DNA of 64,000 nt, taken from positions 1 through 64,000 of the forward strand of contig NZ_BMFU01000007.1 in assembly GCF_014639235.1 (NCBI RefSeq), read 5' to 3'. Shown here in pieces: positions 35,526-45,558 of the stretch (its first letter is position 1; every line of letters begins with the position of its first letter). The notes beneath the pieces are model-generated. The model did not search any database, was not told the DNA's origin, and saw only the letters and a program-made list of their open reading frames with translations. The position numbers were made by a program, and so were the translations under genes. Source of the stretch: Paenibacillus silvae (lineage in GTDB: Bacteria > Bacillota > Bacilli > Paenibacillales > Paenibacillaceae).

Positions 35526-38500
35526 CTAAACCATCAACAGCTCGCGTATGTCCTGTTCGCATAATGTCGTTGATCCCCCGTCGCCCGGTTCGATCACCTC
35601 GGCAATGAGATCCTTCTTGCGCTGCTGCAGCTCCAGAATTTTCTCTTCAATGGTGCCCTCCGTGACCAGACGAATCACCTGAACGACCTGTTTCTGACCC
35701 ATCCGGTGCGCGCGTCCAATCGCCTGTTCCTCGACCGCAGGGTTCCACCACAAATCATATAAAATGACAGTATCTGCTCCCGTCAGGTTAAGCCCGGTTC
35801 CACCAGCCTTGAGCGAGATGAGAAACAGCTCCGCTTCCCCCTCGTTAAACCTGCGGCACATGTCCACCCGGCTCTGGGCAGGGGTCTGTCCATCCAGATA
35901 GAACAGGCTGTTTCCTTGGGCTGAAAGGGTCTGACGTATAAGATTAAGCATGCTCGCGAACTGGGAGAAGATCAAAATCCGTTTACCCGCGGCCAGACAG
36001 TCCTGAACGGTCTCAAGCAGCTGCTCCATTTTGCCCGAATCCCCCTGATATCCATCTACAAAAAGAGCCGGGTGACAGCATAACTGACGCAGGCGGGTGA
36101 TTCCGGCCAAAATTTTGATCCGATTTTTCTGGAATCCGTTATCCTCCATATTTTTCGTCGTTTCATCCTGAAGCTGAGACAGATAAGCCGCGTACAGCTT
36201 TTTCTGCTCTACCGTTAGCTCGGAGCGCTGCACTGTCTCGATACGATCCGGCAGCTCTTCCAGCACGTCTTTCTTCAAGCGGCGCAGTATGAACGGCCTT
36301 ACCATCCGCGAGATGCGTTCCGGCGGCAGATCACGAAATCTTCTATAGCTCGGGAACAGCCCAGGGAATATCGCTTCAAAAATAGACCACAGCTCATCCA
36401 GCGAATTTTCCACGGGTGTGCCTGTCAGGGCAAAACGGCGCGGCGCCTGAATCTGCTTGACGGCCTGAGCCGTCTGGGATGACGCATTTTTGATCGCCTG
36501 TGCCTCGTCCAGAATCAGCGTATGGAAGGTGCGACCCAGATACGTATCCAGATCACGGCGCAGCAGCGGGTATGATGTCACAACGACGTCTGCCTGATCC
36601 AGTTCCTCCAGCATGCTGGCACGTTCGTGCTTTTGCCCGGCCGCAATCAATACGTTCAGATGCGGAGCAAAACGGGCAAACTCATTCGCCCAGTTGTAGG
36701 TCAATGAAGCGGGCGCAACAACCAGAATCGGCGGATGAGTGGTGCGTGTGCGGATGGTCAAACCGTCCTGCTGAGAGATATGCCATGAATTATCTGCGTT
36801 TCGCGATGCACTGGCGGCGTCCATTGATATCTGCCTATGCTCATCTATTAATAAGTTGTGAGTCGAGCGGCTGCCCGCTTCCAAATCTGTGCCCAATGCC
36901 GCCTGGTTCGATCGCGCCTGTTCCTGCTCATATACGGGATTCTCCTGCAGCGATGCTGTAATATAGGCGATGCTTTGCAGCGTTTTTCCCAATCCCATAT
37001 CATCAGCCAGAATGCCGCCAAACCGATAATGCGCCAGTGTGCGAAGCCATTGATACCCGCTCGCCTGATAATCACGCAGGACAGATTCAAGGGTCTGAGG
37101 CAGCGGAAAGTCCATCCGGTGGGGATCACGCAGATCATCGAGGAAACGTTTGAGCGAGCCTCCCCATTTCACATGACCGGATACCTCGTCTCGGCCTGGA
37201 AGCTGCAAAGCCCTTACTGCAGGCAGCCGGATATGGCTGCTCTGGATGTCTCCTGCCTCCAGCCCAAGCGCATCAGCCATCTGAGCGAAGCTGCTTGCAC
37301 CATCATGTTCAAGTGACAGGAAGACACCGCTTCGCAGGCGGAAGAAAGCTTTCTTTTCCACAATGCTGCGCATCAGCTCTTGCAACTCCTGCTCATCAAC
37401 TCCCTCCATCTCGAAGGAAATCTCCAGCCAGTCCAGTCCTTTCCCCAGATCAGCACGCACCTTCGGCGGTACTGGATGAGTCGGCATCATCGCTTTCACC
37501 GCATTGGGCATGTAGATATCCGCCAGCTTCTCCAGTTCGGGTAAAAGGTGATACAACACATCATAGATCGCGTCCTCGCGCTCACTTGCCCAGACACTGC
37601 CCTCGCGCTCCAGAAAGGAGCGGTCCAGCCGCTCAATCAGATTGCGTTCCTTGAAGCGGTCGCGGATCAGAATAACCTTCTTTTCTTCTTCCTGGATCAG
37701 ATACTCTGCGAGCGGGTTGATCACCATCACACCATAATCAAATTCCAGGCGGGCTGTAATGCGTTCCCGGTAAAAGTCGATATACAGCTTCGGTGTCAGC
37801 TCAGGCTCGGCAATCCGCTCACGCACACGTGAATCAATTGATAGATGCCCCAGTGTCCTCAATTCCGGTACAACATGCTGCACAAACTCATCCACCTGCT
37901 GCGCCGATATATCAATACTCTCTTTGATTCCATAAGACGTGAGCGCACTGCTAAGGTCCTCCAGACTCCGGATCTGCATTGGCTCCAGCATATAGAACTG
38001 GCCTTCAAGCACCGCTGCATCATACGCCGGAAGCAGGATCAACTCACGCAGTCCCGATACCTCCAGTTGATATCCTTCATTAGCCCCCTCTGCAATTCGA
38101 TAAAACAAGGGCAGCGCTCCTTCTGCCACAGCAAGCGGCCCGTTAGCCAGTCCCGCTCCCTCCATCCGACTGTCAGCCTGCAAAAGCAGCTCTAACAGCG
38201 GTTTCCAGATCATAGGCGCGATCAAAATATCCCTTCCGTCCGAAGCCCCCAAATACCCGGAAATTGACTGTCGGTATGCTTCTTCACTCTGCTTCATGCG
38301 AATGAGCATGGATAGAATCGATTGATCCCGGGCATTAAACACATGCAGCAGCGGATCATAATGGAACAGCTTGGTGAAGGACATCGGCTCGCCCTTTTCG
38401 ACACAGCTCAGAAACTGCTTGACCTTCTGTACAACATAGAGACGTTTGTTGCCCACCTTTAACTCAAGCGCAAGCTTGGCTCCTCCGCGAGAAACGTGCA

Positions 38501-39335
38501 CCAGCTTGCAGATGAACTGAACCTGAAGCTCCTCACGCAGCATGGAACGAGTGACTGGTGCCGTATATTTCTGCTCCCGTTCATGCGGCAATCTGCGCTT
38601 TTTGGCAAACAGGGACAAAATCTGATCTGCTGTACGGTAGGACGGTTTATCCGCGGAACGCCCCCAGCCTGAAGCAGAGCTTGGACGACCCGCCTGCGCA
38701 AAGGGAGACGGCGTTAACGCCTCCGGTTGTTGCCGCGGCTCTTCCCGCTGAGCCCGTGCAGAAGCTGGAGAGTCGATGCCTACACGATGAGATATCGCTG
38801 ACGGTTCAGAGGATGCATACCTGACCTCGTCTGATGATGCCGATGTCCAACTGGACGAAGACTTTGATAAAGAAGGGAGCGAGGATGCGGATAAAGCCGA
38901 TGTTGAATTCGAAAATGAATCTAAAGTTAAATTTGAAGCTGAAGTTGATAATGACGTTGATGGAGACGCTGTGTAAGGCCGCTCCCATGTCTCTTCTTCG
39001 ACCAGTGTACCCACTTTTGATGGCCCCTTGCTGCTTGATGGCTCTGGCGTGTCCGCACGTTCATGTATCGCGAGCAATACAGCGGCAATATGCTTGCAGT
39101 AGTCATAGTAGTTGCCATATGCCGGGCAATCGCAATGTGCTTCAATCTCTCCCGCATCATCCAGATCAACCTGAACCTTATACGACTGGGTGCCCCGGAC
39201 AACTGCCTCATAATGACACCCGTCCTCACTCACCGTCAGTTTGCCAATCCTGCCCGACTGTTGATATTCTTCTCCGCGTTTAAATGCCGTAACTCCGCAC
39301 AGCAATTTGATATCCATTATCGTAAATGGCACCAT
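35526..39335 (-). CDS. SWIM zinc-finger SNF2 family helicase/ATPase
   Basis: 1269 residues. N-terminal SWIM finger (~50-93: CDCPAYGNYYDYCKHI, CxCxnCxH). A Ser/Thr-rich low-complexity linker (~95-240) is followed by a middle region with SNF2-associated folds. Then comes the ATPase core: GGILADDMGLGKTLQSI (Walker A), LILDEAQAIKN (DEAQ box), ALTGTPVENSLDELWSIF, and the C-terminal helicase half with LISLKAGGTGLNLT and IGRAHRMGQKQ. An insert of about 60 residues separates motifs I and Ia. The family remodels protein-DNA complexes; the bacterial role is not established. AAGGAGG is 8 nt before the ATG. Confidence 0.93.
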   Translation of the reverse strand: MVPFTIMDIKLLCGVTAFKRGEEYQQSGRIGKLTVSEDGCHYEAVVRGTQSYKVQVDLDDAGEIEAHCDCPAYGNYYDYCKHIAAVLLAIHERADTPEPSSSKGPSKVGTLVEEETWERPYTASPSTSLSTSASNLTLDSFSNSTSALSASSLPSLSKSSSSWTSASSDEVRYASSEPSAISHRVGIDSPASARAQREEPRQQPEALTPSPFAQAGRPSSASGWGRSADKPSYRTADQILSLFAKKRRLPHEREQKYTAPVTRSMLREELQVQFICKLVHVSRGGAKLALELKVGNKRLYVVQKVKQFLSCVEKGEPMSFTKLFHYDPLLHVFNARDQSILSMLIRMKQSEEAYRQSISGYLGASDGRDILIAPMIWKPLLELLLQADSRMEGAGLANGPLAVAEGALPLFYRIAEGANEGYQLEVSGLRELILLPAYDAAVLEGQFYMLEPMQIRSLEDLSSALTSYGIKESIDISAQQVDEFVQHVVPELRTLGHLSIDSRVRERIAEPELTPKLYIDFYRERITARLEFDYGVMVINPLAEYLIQEEEKKVILIRDRFKERNLIERLDRSFLEREGSVWASEREDAIYDVLYHLLPELEKLADIYMPNAVKAMMPTHPVPPKVRADLGKGLDWLEISFEMEGVDEQELQELMRSIVEKKAFFRLRSGVFLSLEHDGASSFAQMADALGLEAGDIQSSHIRLPAVRALQLPGRDEVSGHVKWGGSLKRFLDDLRDPHRMDFPLPQTLESVLRDYQASGYQWLRTLAHYRFGGILADDMGLGKTLQSIAYITASLQENPVYEQEQARSNQAALGTDLEAGSRSTHNLLIDEHRQISMDAASASRNADNSWHISQQDGLTIRTRTTHPPILVVAPASLTYNWANEFARFAPHLNVLIAAGQKHERASMLEELDQADVVVTSYPLLRRDLDTYLGRTFHTLILDEAQAIKNASSQTAQAVKQIQAPRRFALTGTPVENSLDELWSIFEAIFPGLFPSYRRFRDLPPERISRMVRPFILRRLKKDVLEELPDRIETVQRSELTVEQKKLYAAYLSQLQDETTKNMEDNGFQKNRIKILAGITRLRQLCCHPALFVDGYQGDSGKMEQLLETVQDCLAAGKRILIFSQFASMLNLIRQTLSAQGNSLFYLDGQTPAQSRVDMCRRFNEGEAELFLISLKAGGTGLNLTGADTVILYDLWWNPAVEEQAIGRAHRMGQKQVVQVIRLVTEGTIEEKILELQQRKKDLIAEVIEPGDGGSTTLCEQDIRELLMV

Positions 39336-39372
39336 ATTTCACACCTCCTTGACTGCAGATGCCCCTTTTATA

Positions 39373-39412
39373 GAAAAAACCCCAAGAGCTCCGTAAAGCA
39401 GAGATTGGGGTT
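39373..39412 (-). terminator. Rho-independent terminator of the U32 gene
   Basis: AACCCCAA (39378-39385) pairs with TTGGGGTT (39405-39412), with inner GAGCTC/CAGAG pairing, and TTTTTT follows on the minus strand. It lies between the U32 gene and the SNF2 gene, so the latter needs its own promoter in ~40 nt or read-through. Confidence 0.85.
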
Positions 39413-39416
39413 GCTT

Positions 39417-39461
39417 ATTAAGTTGAAATAAGGTTTTTGTGTAAAAAATAGTTCAACTTAT
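39417..39461. repeat. Short remnant of the MITE-like repeat (ends only)
   Basis: ATTAAGTTGAAAT at the left and TGTGTAAAAAATAGTTCAAC then TTAT at the right match the two ends of the elements at 4474-4702 and 7279-7468 (AAGTTGAAC; TGTGTAAA...TAGTTCAACTTAT), with the interior missing. This may be an internally deleted copy or an excision scar. Confidence 0.6.
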
Positions 39462-39478
39462 TTAGCTTGTTGTTGCAT

Positions 39479-41992
39479 TTATTTCACCAATTGACCGCGT
39501 GTTACGCCCAGCTGGTTCGTTGCTTTCAGTGTTTTCCATACTTGCGTACCGCTGATTTCGCCGCGCAGTGCACGGTTATACAAGTCGATAACTTCTTTTA
39601 CTTGCTCCGGCGTCTCTTCCAGGAACTCTACCCGGTAACGGGATACACCCAGATCCATGAAGTTGGTCAGGTATTCGGCTCCCGATTGTTCTACTGCGTT
39701 ATAAACGGTGTTACGGCAGCCTTCATCTACACGTACCGGGTGAGACATACCGATCCGGTCCTGCAGGGATGCCCGTTTTTCCTCACAAGGGCGACCACAG
39801 TTCGTATAGTCCGTACCTTCACTCATAAACGTACAGTATACGCAGTGCTCGGTATGGAACATCGGCAGATGCTGATGAATAACGACCTCCGTCTGGCTTG
39901 TCCGCGAGTTGCCGAGCAGATCAACCATCTGCTGAATGTTCAGGTCATACGATGGGGTGATCCAGTCACAGCCTGCTTCCAGGAACAATTCAACCGCTTT
40001 GTGATTGGCAATGTTCAGGGAGAAGTCGCCGATCAGCTGCGGATGCTTCGCGTCCGGGTTCATTCTGCGGTGACGCAGATAGAAATACAACGCACCTGTG
40101 TTGCGTACCAACACGGCATCCGGCTCCAAACGCAGGATGTTGTTGTGGTAGCCGTTCTCGCCAGGCATATGGATGCGCGGTGTAGCCAGCGCAATTTTGC
40201 GGCCTGCGGCATGCACAGCTTCCACCGCTGCCGGGAACTGCTTGATGAACTCGAAGTCGGCGTAGATCATGCCGACACCCGCCTCCAGCGCTGCCTCCAC
40301 TTGTGGCAGGCTGCGGCACAGCGCGGTCAGCTCCGCTTGACCGCGAGCTACTGGCGATGCCGGTTGTACCGCATCGCCGTATACGTCCACCGCCCGTTTC
40401 ACGTAGATGGGCGGTTTAGGGCGCTCGCCCGCGAGTTGTTCAACCGCCTGACGGCGAATATTATTCAACTCGCGCATCGGGATGATGACGTCACCGTGCA
40501 GGTTGACGTCCAGTTCCTCCAGCTGGAACACGGTGCCGCCGAGACGTCCGAATTGCTCCTCGAGCAATTCATGGGTCATCGGACGTTTCTGGGCAATGTC
40601 CAGTTCCATCTCCGAATCCACGCGCACGGTTGTGCCCTTCTGCACGTCGGTCCACCACGTGCTGAGCGGCTGGCCCGGGCTGCCGATGACTTTGACTTTG
40701 ACCGGGAAGACCCGATAAGGCTTGTCGGTCTCAAAGGTTTGGCGCAGACGTTTGTCGAGCGCAGGGTCATTCGTTTTCCATACCTTATCGCCCACCTTCA
40801 CGCGGCGTAGGTCCACATCACTGCGACCTGGCACGAGGTCTACGATCCAGCCCTCGCCAGCTTCGCCTTCGATCTTCACACCTTTGCGGCGTACATCATA
40901 TACACGTCCGCCTTCTTCTTTTTTCGTTGGATCACCCGCGTCAAATACAATGCCGTCTCCACGCTTCACAGGTGCATCCAGCTTCAGCACAACACCGTCA
41001 CGCAGCACTTGGTCTACCCGACCAAGATACACGCCGCGGCTTTTCGGGAACGTACCGTCCACCAGTTGTTTGTTGTTGATACCATCCAGGAAACCATGTG
41101 TGAAACCACGCGAGAAGCTTTGCTGCAGCTCACGGATTTCTTCTTTGCTTGCTCGTGTATTGTCACCGTCAAAATAACGGTCAATCGCTTTACGGTATTT
41201 GCTAACGACATTCGCTACGTACTCCGGCGTTTTGAGGCGGCCTTCGATTTTGAAAGACGTCACGCCCGCTTCGATCAATTCCGGCATAATATCAATGGCT
41301 GCCAGATCTTTCGGAGACAACAGGTATGCCACATCCCCCATTGGCTGGTGCACACCATCCACCATAAGGTCATAGGGCAGACGGCAAGCCTGCGCACATT
41401 CCCCACGGTTCGCGGAGCGTCCGCCCCACATTTCGGAGGTCAGGCACTGCCCGGAATAAGACACGCAGAGTGCGCCGTGCACGAATACTTCCATCGGAAG
41501 TTTGGCCTGCTCGCCGATCTTCTGAATCTGCTTCAGATTGTTCTCCCGTCCGAGTACGACACGTTCCATGTCAAACGGCTTGGTAAACTCCACCGCTTCA
41601 GGTGACGTAATCGTCATCTGCGTGGAACCGTGAATCGGGAAATCCGGCGAGATTTCACGAATCATTTTGACCAGACCCAAATCCTGTACAATAACGGCAT
41701 CCACACCTGCATCCACGCAGGCATCAATTAGTTCCTTGGCGTCTTTCAATTCATTTTCAAAAATCAATATATTAAAGGTCAGAAACCCTTTTACGCCATA
41801 ACTGTGCAAAAACGCCATAATCTCCGGCAGCTCGTCCATGCGGAAATTGTTCGCGCGTGCACGTGCATTAAACTTTTCGACTCCGAAGAAAATCGCATCC
41901 GCACCGTTGGCTACCGCCGAACGCATGCAATCCCAGTCCCCTGCCGGTGCCAGAAGCTCAACGTCTTCTCTTCGTATTGTTGCTGTTTTCAT
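39479..41992 (-). CDS. U32 peptidase-family protein (RlhA/TrhP-like RNA hydroxylation family)
   Basis: About 837 residues. ELLAPAGDWDCMRSAVANGADAIF opens the U32 TIM barrel, and MEVFVHGALCVSYSGQC with CAQACRLPYDL carries the conserved cysteines close to the U32 PROSITE pattern. A DUF3656-like middle region and a second U32-like barrel half (~590-800) with CVYCTFMSEGTDYTNCGRPC follow, giving the long RlhA-like layout. E. coli relatives hydroxylate 23S rRNA (RlhA) or tRNA wobble uridine (TrhP); some members were called collagenases. The frame is open to 42076, but ATG 41992 preceded by GGGAGGA is the start. Confidence 0.9.
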   Translation of the reverse strand: MKTATIRREDVELLAPAGDWDCMRSAVANGADAIFFGVEKFNARARANNFRMDELPEIMAFLHSYGVKGFLTFNILIFENELKDAKELIDACVDAGVDAVIVQDLGLVKMIREISPDFPIHGSTQMTITSPEAVEFTKPFDMERVVLGRENNLKQIQKIGEQAKLPMEVFVHGALCVSYSGQCLTSEMWGGRSANRGECAQACRLPYDLMVDGVHQPMGDVAYLLSPKDLAAIDIMPELIEAGVTSFKIEGRLKTPEYVANVVSKYRKAIDRYFDGDNTRASKEEIRELQQSFSRGFTHGFLDGINNKQLVDGTFPKSRGVYLGRVDQVLRDGVVLKLDAPVKRGDGIVFDAGDPTKKEEGGRVYDVRRKGVKIEGEAGEGWIVDLVPGRSDVDLRRVKVGDKVWKTNDPALDKRLRQTFETDKPYRVFPVKVKVIGSPGQPLSTWWTDVQKGTTVRVDSEMELDIAQKRPMTHELLEEQFGRLGGTVFQLEELDVNLHGDVIIPMRELNNIRRQAVEQLAGERPKPPIYVKRAVDVYGDAVQPASPVARGQAELTALCRSLPQVEAALEAGVGMIYADFEFIKQFPAAVEAVHAAGRKIALATPRIHMPGENGYHNNILRLEPDAVLVRNTGALYFYLRHRRMNPDAKHPQLIGDFSLNIANHKAVELFLEAGCDWITPSYDLNIQQMVDLLGNSRTSQTEVVIHQHLPMFHTEHCVYCTFMSEGTDYTNCGRPCEEKRASLQDRIGMSHPVRVDEGCRNTVYNAVEQSGAEYLTNFMDLGVSRYRVEFLEETPEQVKEVIDLYNRALRGEISGTQVWKTLKATNQLGVTRGQLVK

Positions 41993-42213
41993 GTAGATCC
42001 TCCCCATACCGGCCTGTGCCGATGTTCTTCCCTTGGTACCTGATTTTCGATACACCTGCATTGCTGTCAACGTCAAGTATCACGATATCTATACATTATG
42101 TCTGTATTGCCTGAAATTCAGGCGTACAGTCTCTCTATTTATGCAATCAGCAGTAATAACTCCTGAACTAGTATAGTGTACCACTTCTGCACTGACTCTT
42201 CTACGCTTTCCTG

Positions 42214-42243
42214 AAAAAACCGGAAGGTCCTCAGACCCCCCGG
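42214..42243 (-). terminator. Rho-independent terminator of the stalk-domain gene
   Basis: CCGG-AA-GGTC / GACC-CC-CCGG (42220-42243) with a CTCA loop. On the minus strand it is followed by TTTTTTC, 19 nt after the stop codon of the 42262-44166 gene. Confidence 0.8.
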
Positions 42244-42261
42244 CATTATTTCTGGTTCACC

Positions 42262-44166
42262 TTATTTATTAAAAGTAAATGAGTTCACTGCCTTCTCCAG
42301 CATATCTGCCTGGACCTGCGTACGATTGGCATCATTCAAACCTGTGGTGATCGTATACGTCGTGCCATTCTTCTCAAACACAATCTGACGTCCGGTATAC
42401 GGCACGCCTTTGTCCGATTCATGATACGTGAAAGAGAACGCCGGTACTCCAGCAAAGGTCAGCTCTTCACTGCGAATCAGATTAAAGCTCTTCCGGGTCT
42501 TGGCTGCCTCGGCATACGCCTCTCTCAGCTGACTTACTGTCATCTCGATGGATTTGTCCTCCGTAGCCGCGATGGATAATTCTCCACCTGTAAAGGTATA
42601 AATGACAGGGGAGCTTTCAAACTTATCACTGTACGGCGTCCAGTAGCGCGGGATATCGACGCTGTAATGGTAACGCTTGGACGTGCGAGTGATTGTTTTC
42701 GTTTTGTCTGTCAAATATGGATCTTCATCCAGCTGACCAAAGTTATCTTCGACCATTTCGAACTCGATCTCGATGCTCTTCATAATGCGTTCAAACCATG
42801 CCCGGTCATCCTTCTGTTCCTCAGGGAAGGTATACTCCACATAATAACGATACCCGTTCTTCTGCAAAAGAACGTCGAACTCCGTCTGCCAGCCCGCGCC
42901 GAAGTTATAACGGAACTCGTTTACCTCCGCCGTTTCACCGTATATCTCAGTCTTGAAGGAGCCCACTTGTTCATAGCTTTCGGGCGTAAACGTATCACTC
43001 ATCCACTTGTGCAACTGGTCACTCCAGTCTTTCACCGTTGCCCCGGCCTTGGCAGAAGTCACGCGAAGCTGCAGATAAGCACCGTCCTCGCTTTCATATA
43101 CCATGTTTTTATTATCCATGGACCAGCCTGCCGGAACCCTCAAGCCGATACCATAATCCTCATTCCATACTACACGCATGCCATCTTCTACCGTTGAAAG
43201 GTCCTTGATCGTGCGATCGGACTGTGCGTAGCTTGGCTCAAAGGAGTTCAGCAATGAAGCGTGCTTGCCCAGATCCTTGTAATTCGTTGCTTCATAATCC
43301 GCTAAATAAACATCATATTGACGCCCATCATGGACATACTGACGGAGCTCCCATAACAGACCTTCCATATCTTTGACAACGACACGTGCATACGGTTTGT
43401 TTTTAGCAGCTACGGCTTCACGATCAAGGATCGTATCTCCCGACTGTTTGGCCACCTGTACAAGCTGTGTCAGCAGGTCGTCCGCATCCAGTGCTACATT
43501 CTGGTCGCTCACGTACACTTCCAGGTAATAGCTTTCGTCCGCTGCTCCAAAGGTCATCATGCTTTCCTGCTCGCTGGATTGCAGCACAAGCAGATCAGCC
43601 GGGTAATGGATGGACCAGCCATAGTAGCTGTTGCCGATACGTGTTTTACCCTTGTCCAGATCAATGCCGCCATCATCTGTCCCCTCACCCGTTTGCAGCA
43701 GACGAATGACGATCTCTCCCGAACTGTTCGGCGCAATCGTAGCACCAATTCCAGTAGCAACCGGGCGAAGCGGAACCATCAGCACACCATTCACCATTTT
43801 GGGCGCTGCACCCATCTCCACTTTGATGCCATCGATCCAGGCGATAGGGCTGTTTATCGTCAAGGCCGCCACATGCGGGCCTTGTTTGATTTTAATTACG
43901 TCATTTTTCTCAAGCACGATCTCACTGCCAAAAGCCTTCTTGAACACCCCGACAGGTACCATGGTTACCCCTTGAATTACAAGAGGTTTCGTAATATTTT
44001 GTTTCTTGCCGTTGATAAAAGCACTGGTGCTTCCTGCTTTGACCCGCAGCTCGCTGGTAACCAGTTCATCCGATGCCCACACCGGCAGCGCTGTTCCAGC
44101 CAACAACACACCCGCCAAAACAGCCGTGCTTAACACACGTAACCATGACTTCTTCATTCCGTTCAT
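42262..44166 (-). CDS. Secreted protein with copper-amine-oxidase N-terminal-like stalk domain
   Basis: 634 residues. A signal peptide (to ~residue 31, ALPVWASDE) is followed by a stalk domain (~40-155): INGKKQNITKPLVIQGVTMV then VPVGVFKKAFGSEI and NGVLMVPLRPVATGIGATI. Such domains are abundant in secreted Paenibacillus proteins and are not themselves enzymes. Residues ~175-634 hold about three repeated alpha/beta units beginning YYGWSIHYPADL, DYGIGLRVPAGW and RYHYSVDIPRYW, resembling PsbP-like folds; their function is unknown to me. It lies 33 nt downstream of the HtrA-like gene, probably in one operon. Confidence 0.8.
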   Translation of the reverse strand: MNGMKKSWLRVLSTAVLAGVLLAGTALPVWASDELVTSELRVKAGSTSAFINGKKQNITKPLVIQGVTMVPVGVFKKAFGSEIVLEKNDVIKIKQGPHVAALTINSPIAWIDGIKVEMGAAPKMVNGVLMVPLRPVATGIGATIAPNSSGEIVIRLLQTGEGTDDGGIDLDKGKTRIGNSYYGWSIHYPADLLVLQSSEQESMMTFGAADESYYLEVYVSDQNVALDADDLLTQLVQVAKQSGDTILDREAVAAKNKPYARVVVKDMEGLLWELRQYVHDGRQYDVYLADYEATNYKDLGKHASLLNSFEPSYAQSDRTIKDLSTVEDGMRVVWNEDYGIGLRVPAGWSMDNKNMVYESEDGAYLQLRVTSAKAGATVKDWSDQLHKWMSDTFTPESYEQVGSFKTEIYGETAEVNEFRYNFGAGWQTEFDVLLQKNGYRYYVEYTFPEEQKDDRAWFERIMKSIEIEFEMVEDNFGQLDEDPYLTDKTKTITRTSKRYHYSVDIPRYWTPYSDKFESSPVIYTFTGGELSIAATEDKSIEMTVSQLREAYAEAAKTRKSFNLIRSEELTFAGVPAFSFTYHESDKGVPYTGRQIVFEKNGTTYTITTGLNDANRTQVQADMLEKAVNSFTFNK

Positions 44167-44199
44167 TCGTCCTCTCTACATCCGGTTACTTGCCGGCTC

Positions 44200-45372
44200 T
44201 TATTCTTCTTCGTCTGCCAAAAGTGAATCATCCGCCTCGTCCAGCAGGACTGCACGATCAGCAAGGACCAAGGTGCGGGTAACAATATCTCCATCGGTTT
44301 GCACCAGCAGCTTCACTTTTTGTCCAGGCAAGTAGGCTTTCAGCAGCTCATTGATGTCTACAACCGAAGATACACGTTTGCCTGCTACGCTGTAGATAGC
44401 ATCGCCTTCTTTAATCTTGGCCTTTTTGGCTTCCGGGCTCAGCACTTCCGTTACGGTCAGTGGATCTTCCGCAGGCAGGCCTACAATGGCGGACCAGCTC
44501 TCTTCCAGCTGCAGACCGAGGCTTGCCCGTTTGATTGCTCCATACTTGAAATATTGATTCACGACATAATTAACAGTATCAATCGGGATGGAAAATCCCA
44601 TGCTCTCAATGCCCACCGCTGAGAATTTCATCGAGTTAATTCCAACGACTTCGCCCTTCAGGTTAACTAGGGGTCCTCCGCTGTTACCCGGATTAATGGC
44701 CGTATCCGTCTGAATGAGACGGTAGGATGCTTCCACGCCGCGATTCAGACCACTTATGACACCGACCGTTGCCGAGTTGCGCAATGAAAAAGAGATTGGC
44801 GTACCAATCGCAATGACCGTTTCACCCACAACCGCTTGTGAAGCTTTGGCAAATGTAGCCGGTTTGAGTGACTTCGCATTAATTTTAATGAGTGCCAGAT
44901 CACTTAACGGATCACTGAATGATTCGGTTATGTTATATGTATTGCCATCTGTCGTGACCACGACCGGATTGATCAGTCCATCAATGACATGGGCGTTGGT
45001 TACAATCCATCCATTCGACCGGATAATGACACCTGTACCATGCGCCAGATTGTAACGATCGTTATCCGGACCGTCCTGCCCCTCTGTTGATTGGCCAATA
45101 ATGCCTACAACCGACGGAGATAGCTTTTCAATTACTTTCGGAATGGCCGAACTTCCTTTATACGTATACGTTCCTGACTTTGAATCGTACTGCCCGCTGC
45201 CGCCAAACATGTTCACCAGATCCTTGGTATTCACATACACCTGGCCGTCGATGACTTTCGCTTGCAAGCCTGTTTTGGATGCCGCTGCACCAGCTGAAGC
45301 TGCCATCATACCGATGGAGAGCGCCGTGACCATCATTATAGCTGTTACTCGTTTCACTACCCTTTTCATCAT
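44200..45372 (-). CDS. HtrA/DegP-like serine protease with PDZ and stalk-type N-terminus
   Basis: 390 residues. A signal peptide (~1-31) is followed by a short stalk-like unit (~38-72: GQVYVNTKDLVNMFGGSGQY). The trypsin-like domain has triad His128 (TNAHV), Asp158 (SDLAL) and Ser231 (GNSGGPL). A PDZ domain (~285-375: IKEGDAIYSVAGKRV) and an acidic tail (LLADEEE) complete it. HtrA proteases degrade or refold damaged extracytoplasmic proteins. Unlike B. subtilis HtrA/B/C it has a cleavable-looking signal rather than a cytoplasmic tail plus anchor. Co-transcription with the stalk protein suggests a shared cell-surface task. Confidence 0.92.
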   Translation of the reverse strand: MMKRVVKRVTAIMMVTALSIGMMAASAGAAASKTGLQAKVIDGQVYVNTKDLVNMFGGSGQYDSKSGTYTYKGSSAIPKVIEKLSPSVVGIIGQSTEGQDGPDNDRYNLAHGTGVIIRSNGWIVTNAHVIDGLINPVVVTTDGNTYNITESFSDPLSDLALIKINAKSLKPATFAKASQAVVGETVIAIGTPISFSLRNSATVGVISGLNRGVEASYRLIQTDTAINPGNSGGPLVNLKGEVVGINSMKFSAVGIESMGFSIPIDTVNYVVNQYFKYGAIKRASLGLQLEESWSAIVGLPAEDPLTVTEVLSPEAKKAKIKEGDAIYSVAGKRVSSVVDINELLKAYLPGQKVKLLVQTDGDIVTRTLVLADRAVLLDEADDSLLADEEE

Positions 45373-45558
45373 TTCACCTGACCCTCTCTATACATCCTTC
45401 TTGCGCGACTGGACAGGCGATCCCTGGCCGAATCTATGATCTCTCTCATCTGCAATACTGGTATCCCTCAATGTATCATACAAATAATGGCTATACAATC
45501 GTTTTAATTTTCGATTTAATTCGACAAAAATTGCAGCTGGATTGTTAAAAAACAACCA

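Noticed and set aside
38834..39283. A rightward Met/Lys/Leu-rich frame within the SNF2 gene
   Set aside because: It is the antisense reading of the Ser-rich linker and SWIM region, with no start signal.
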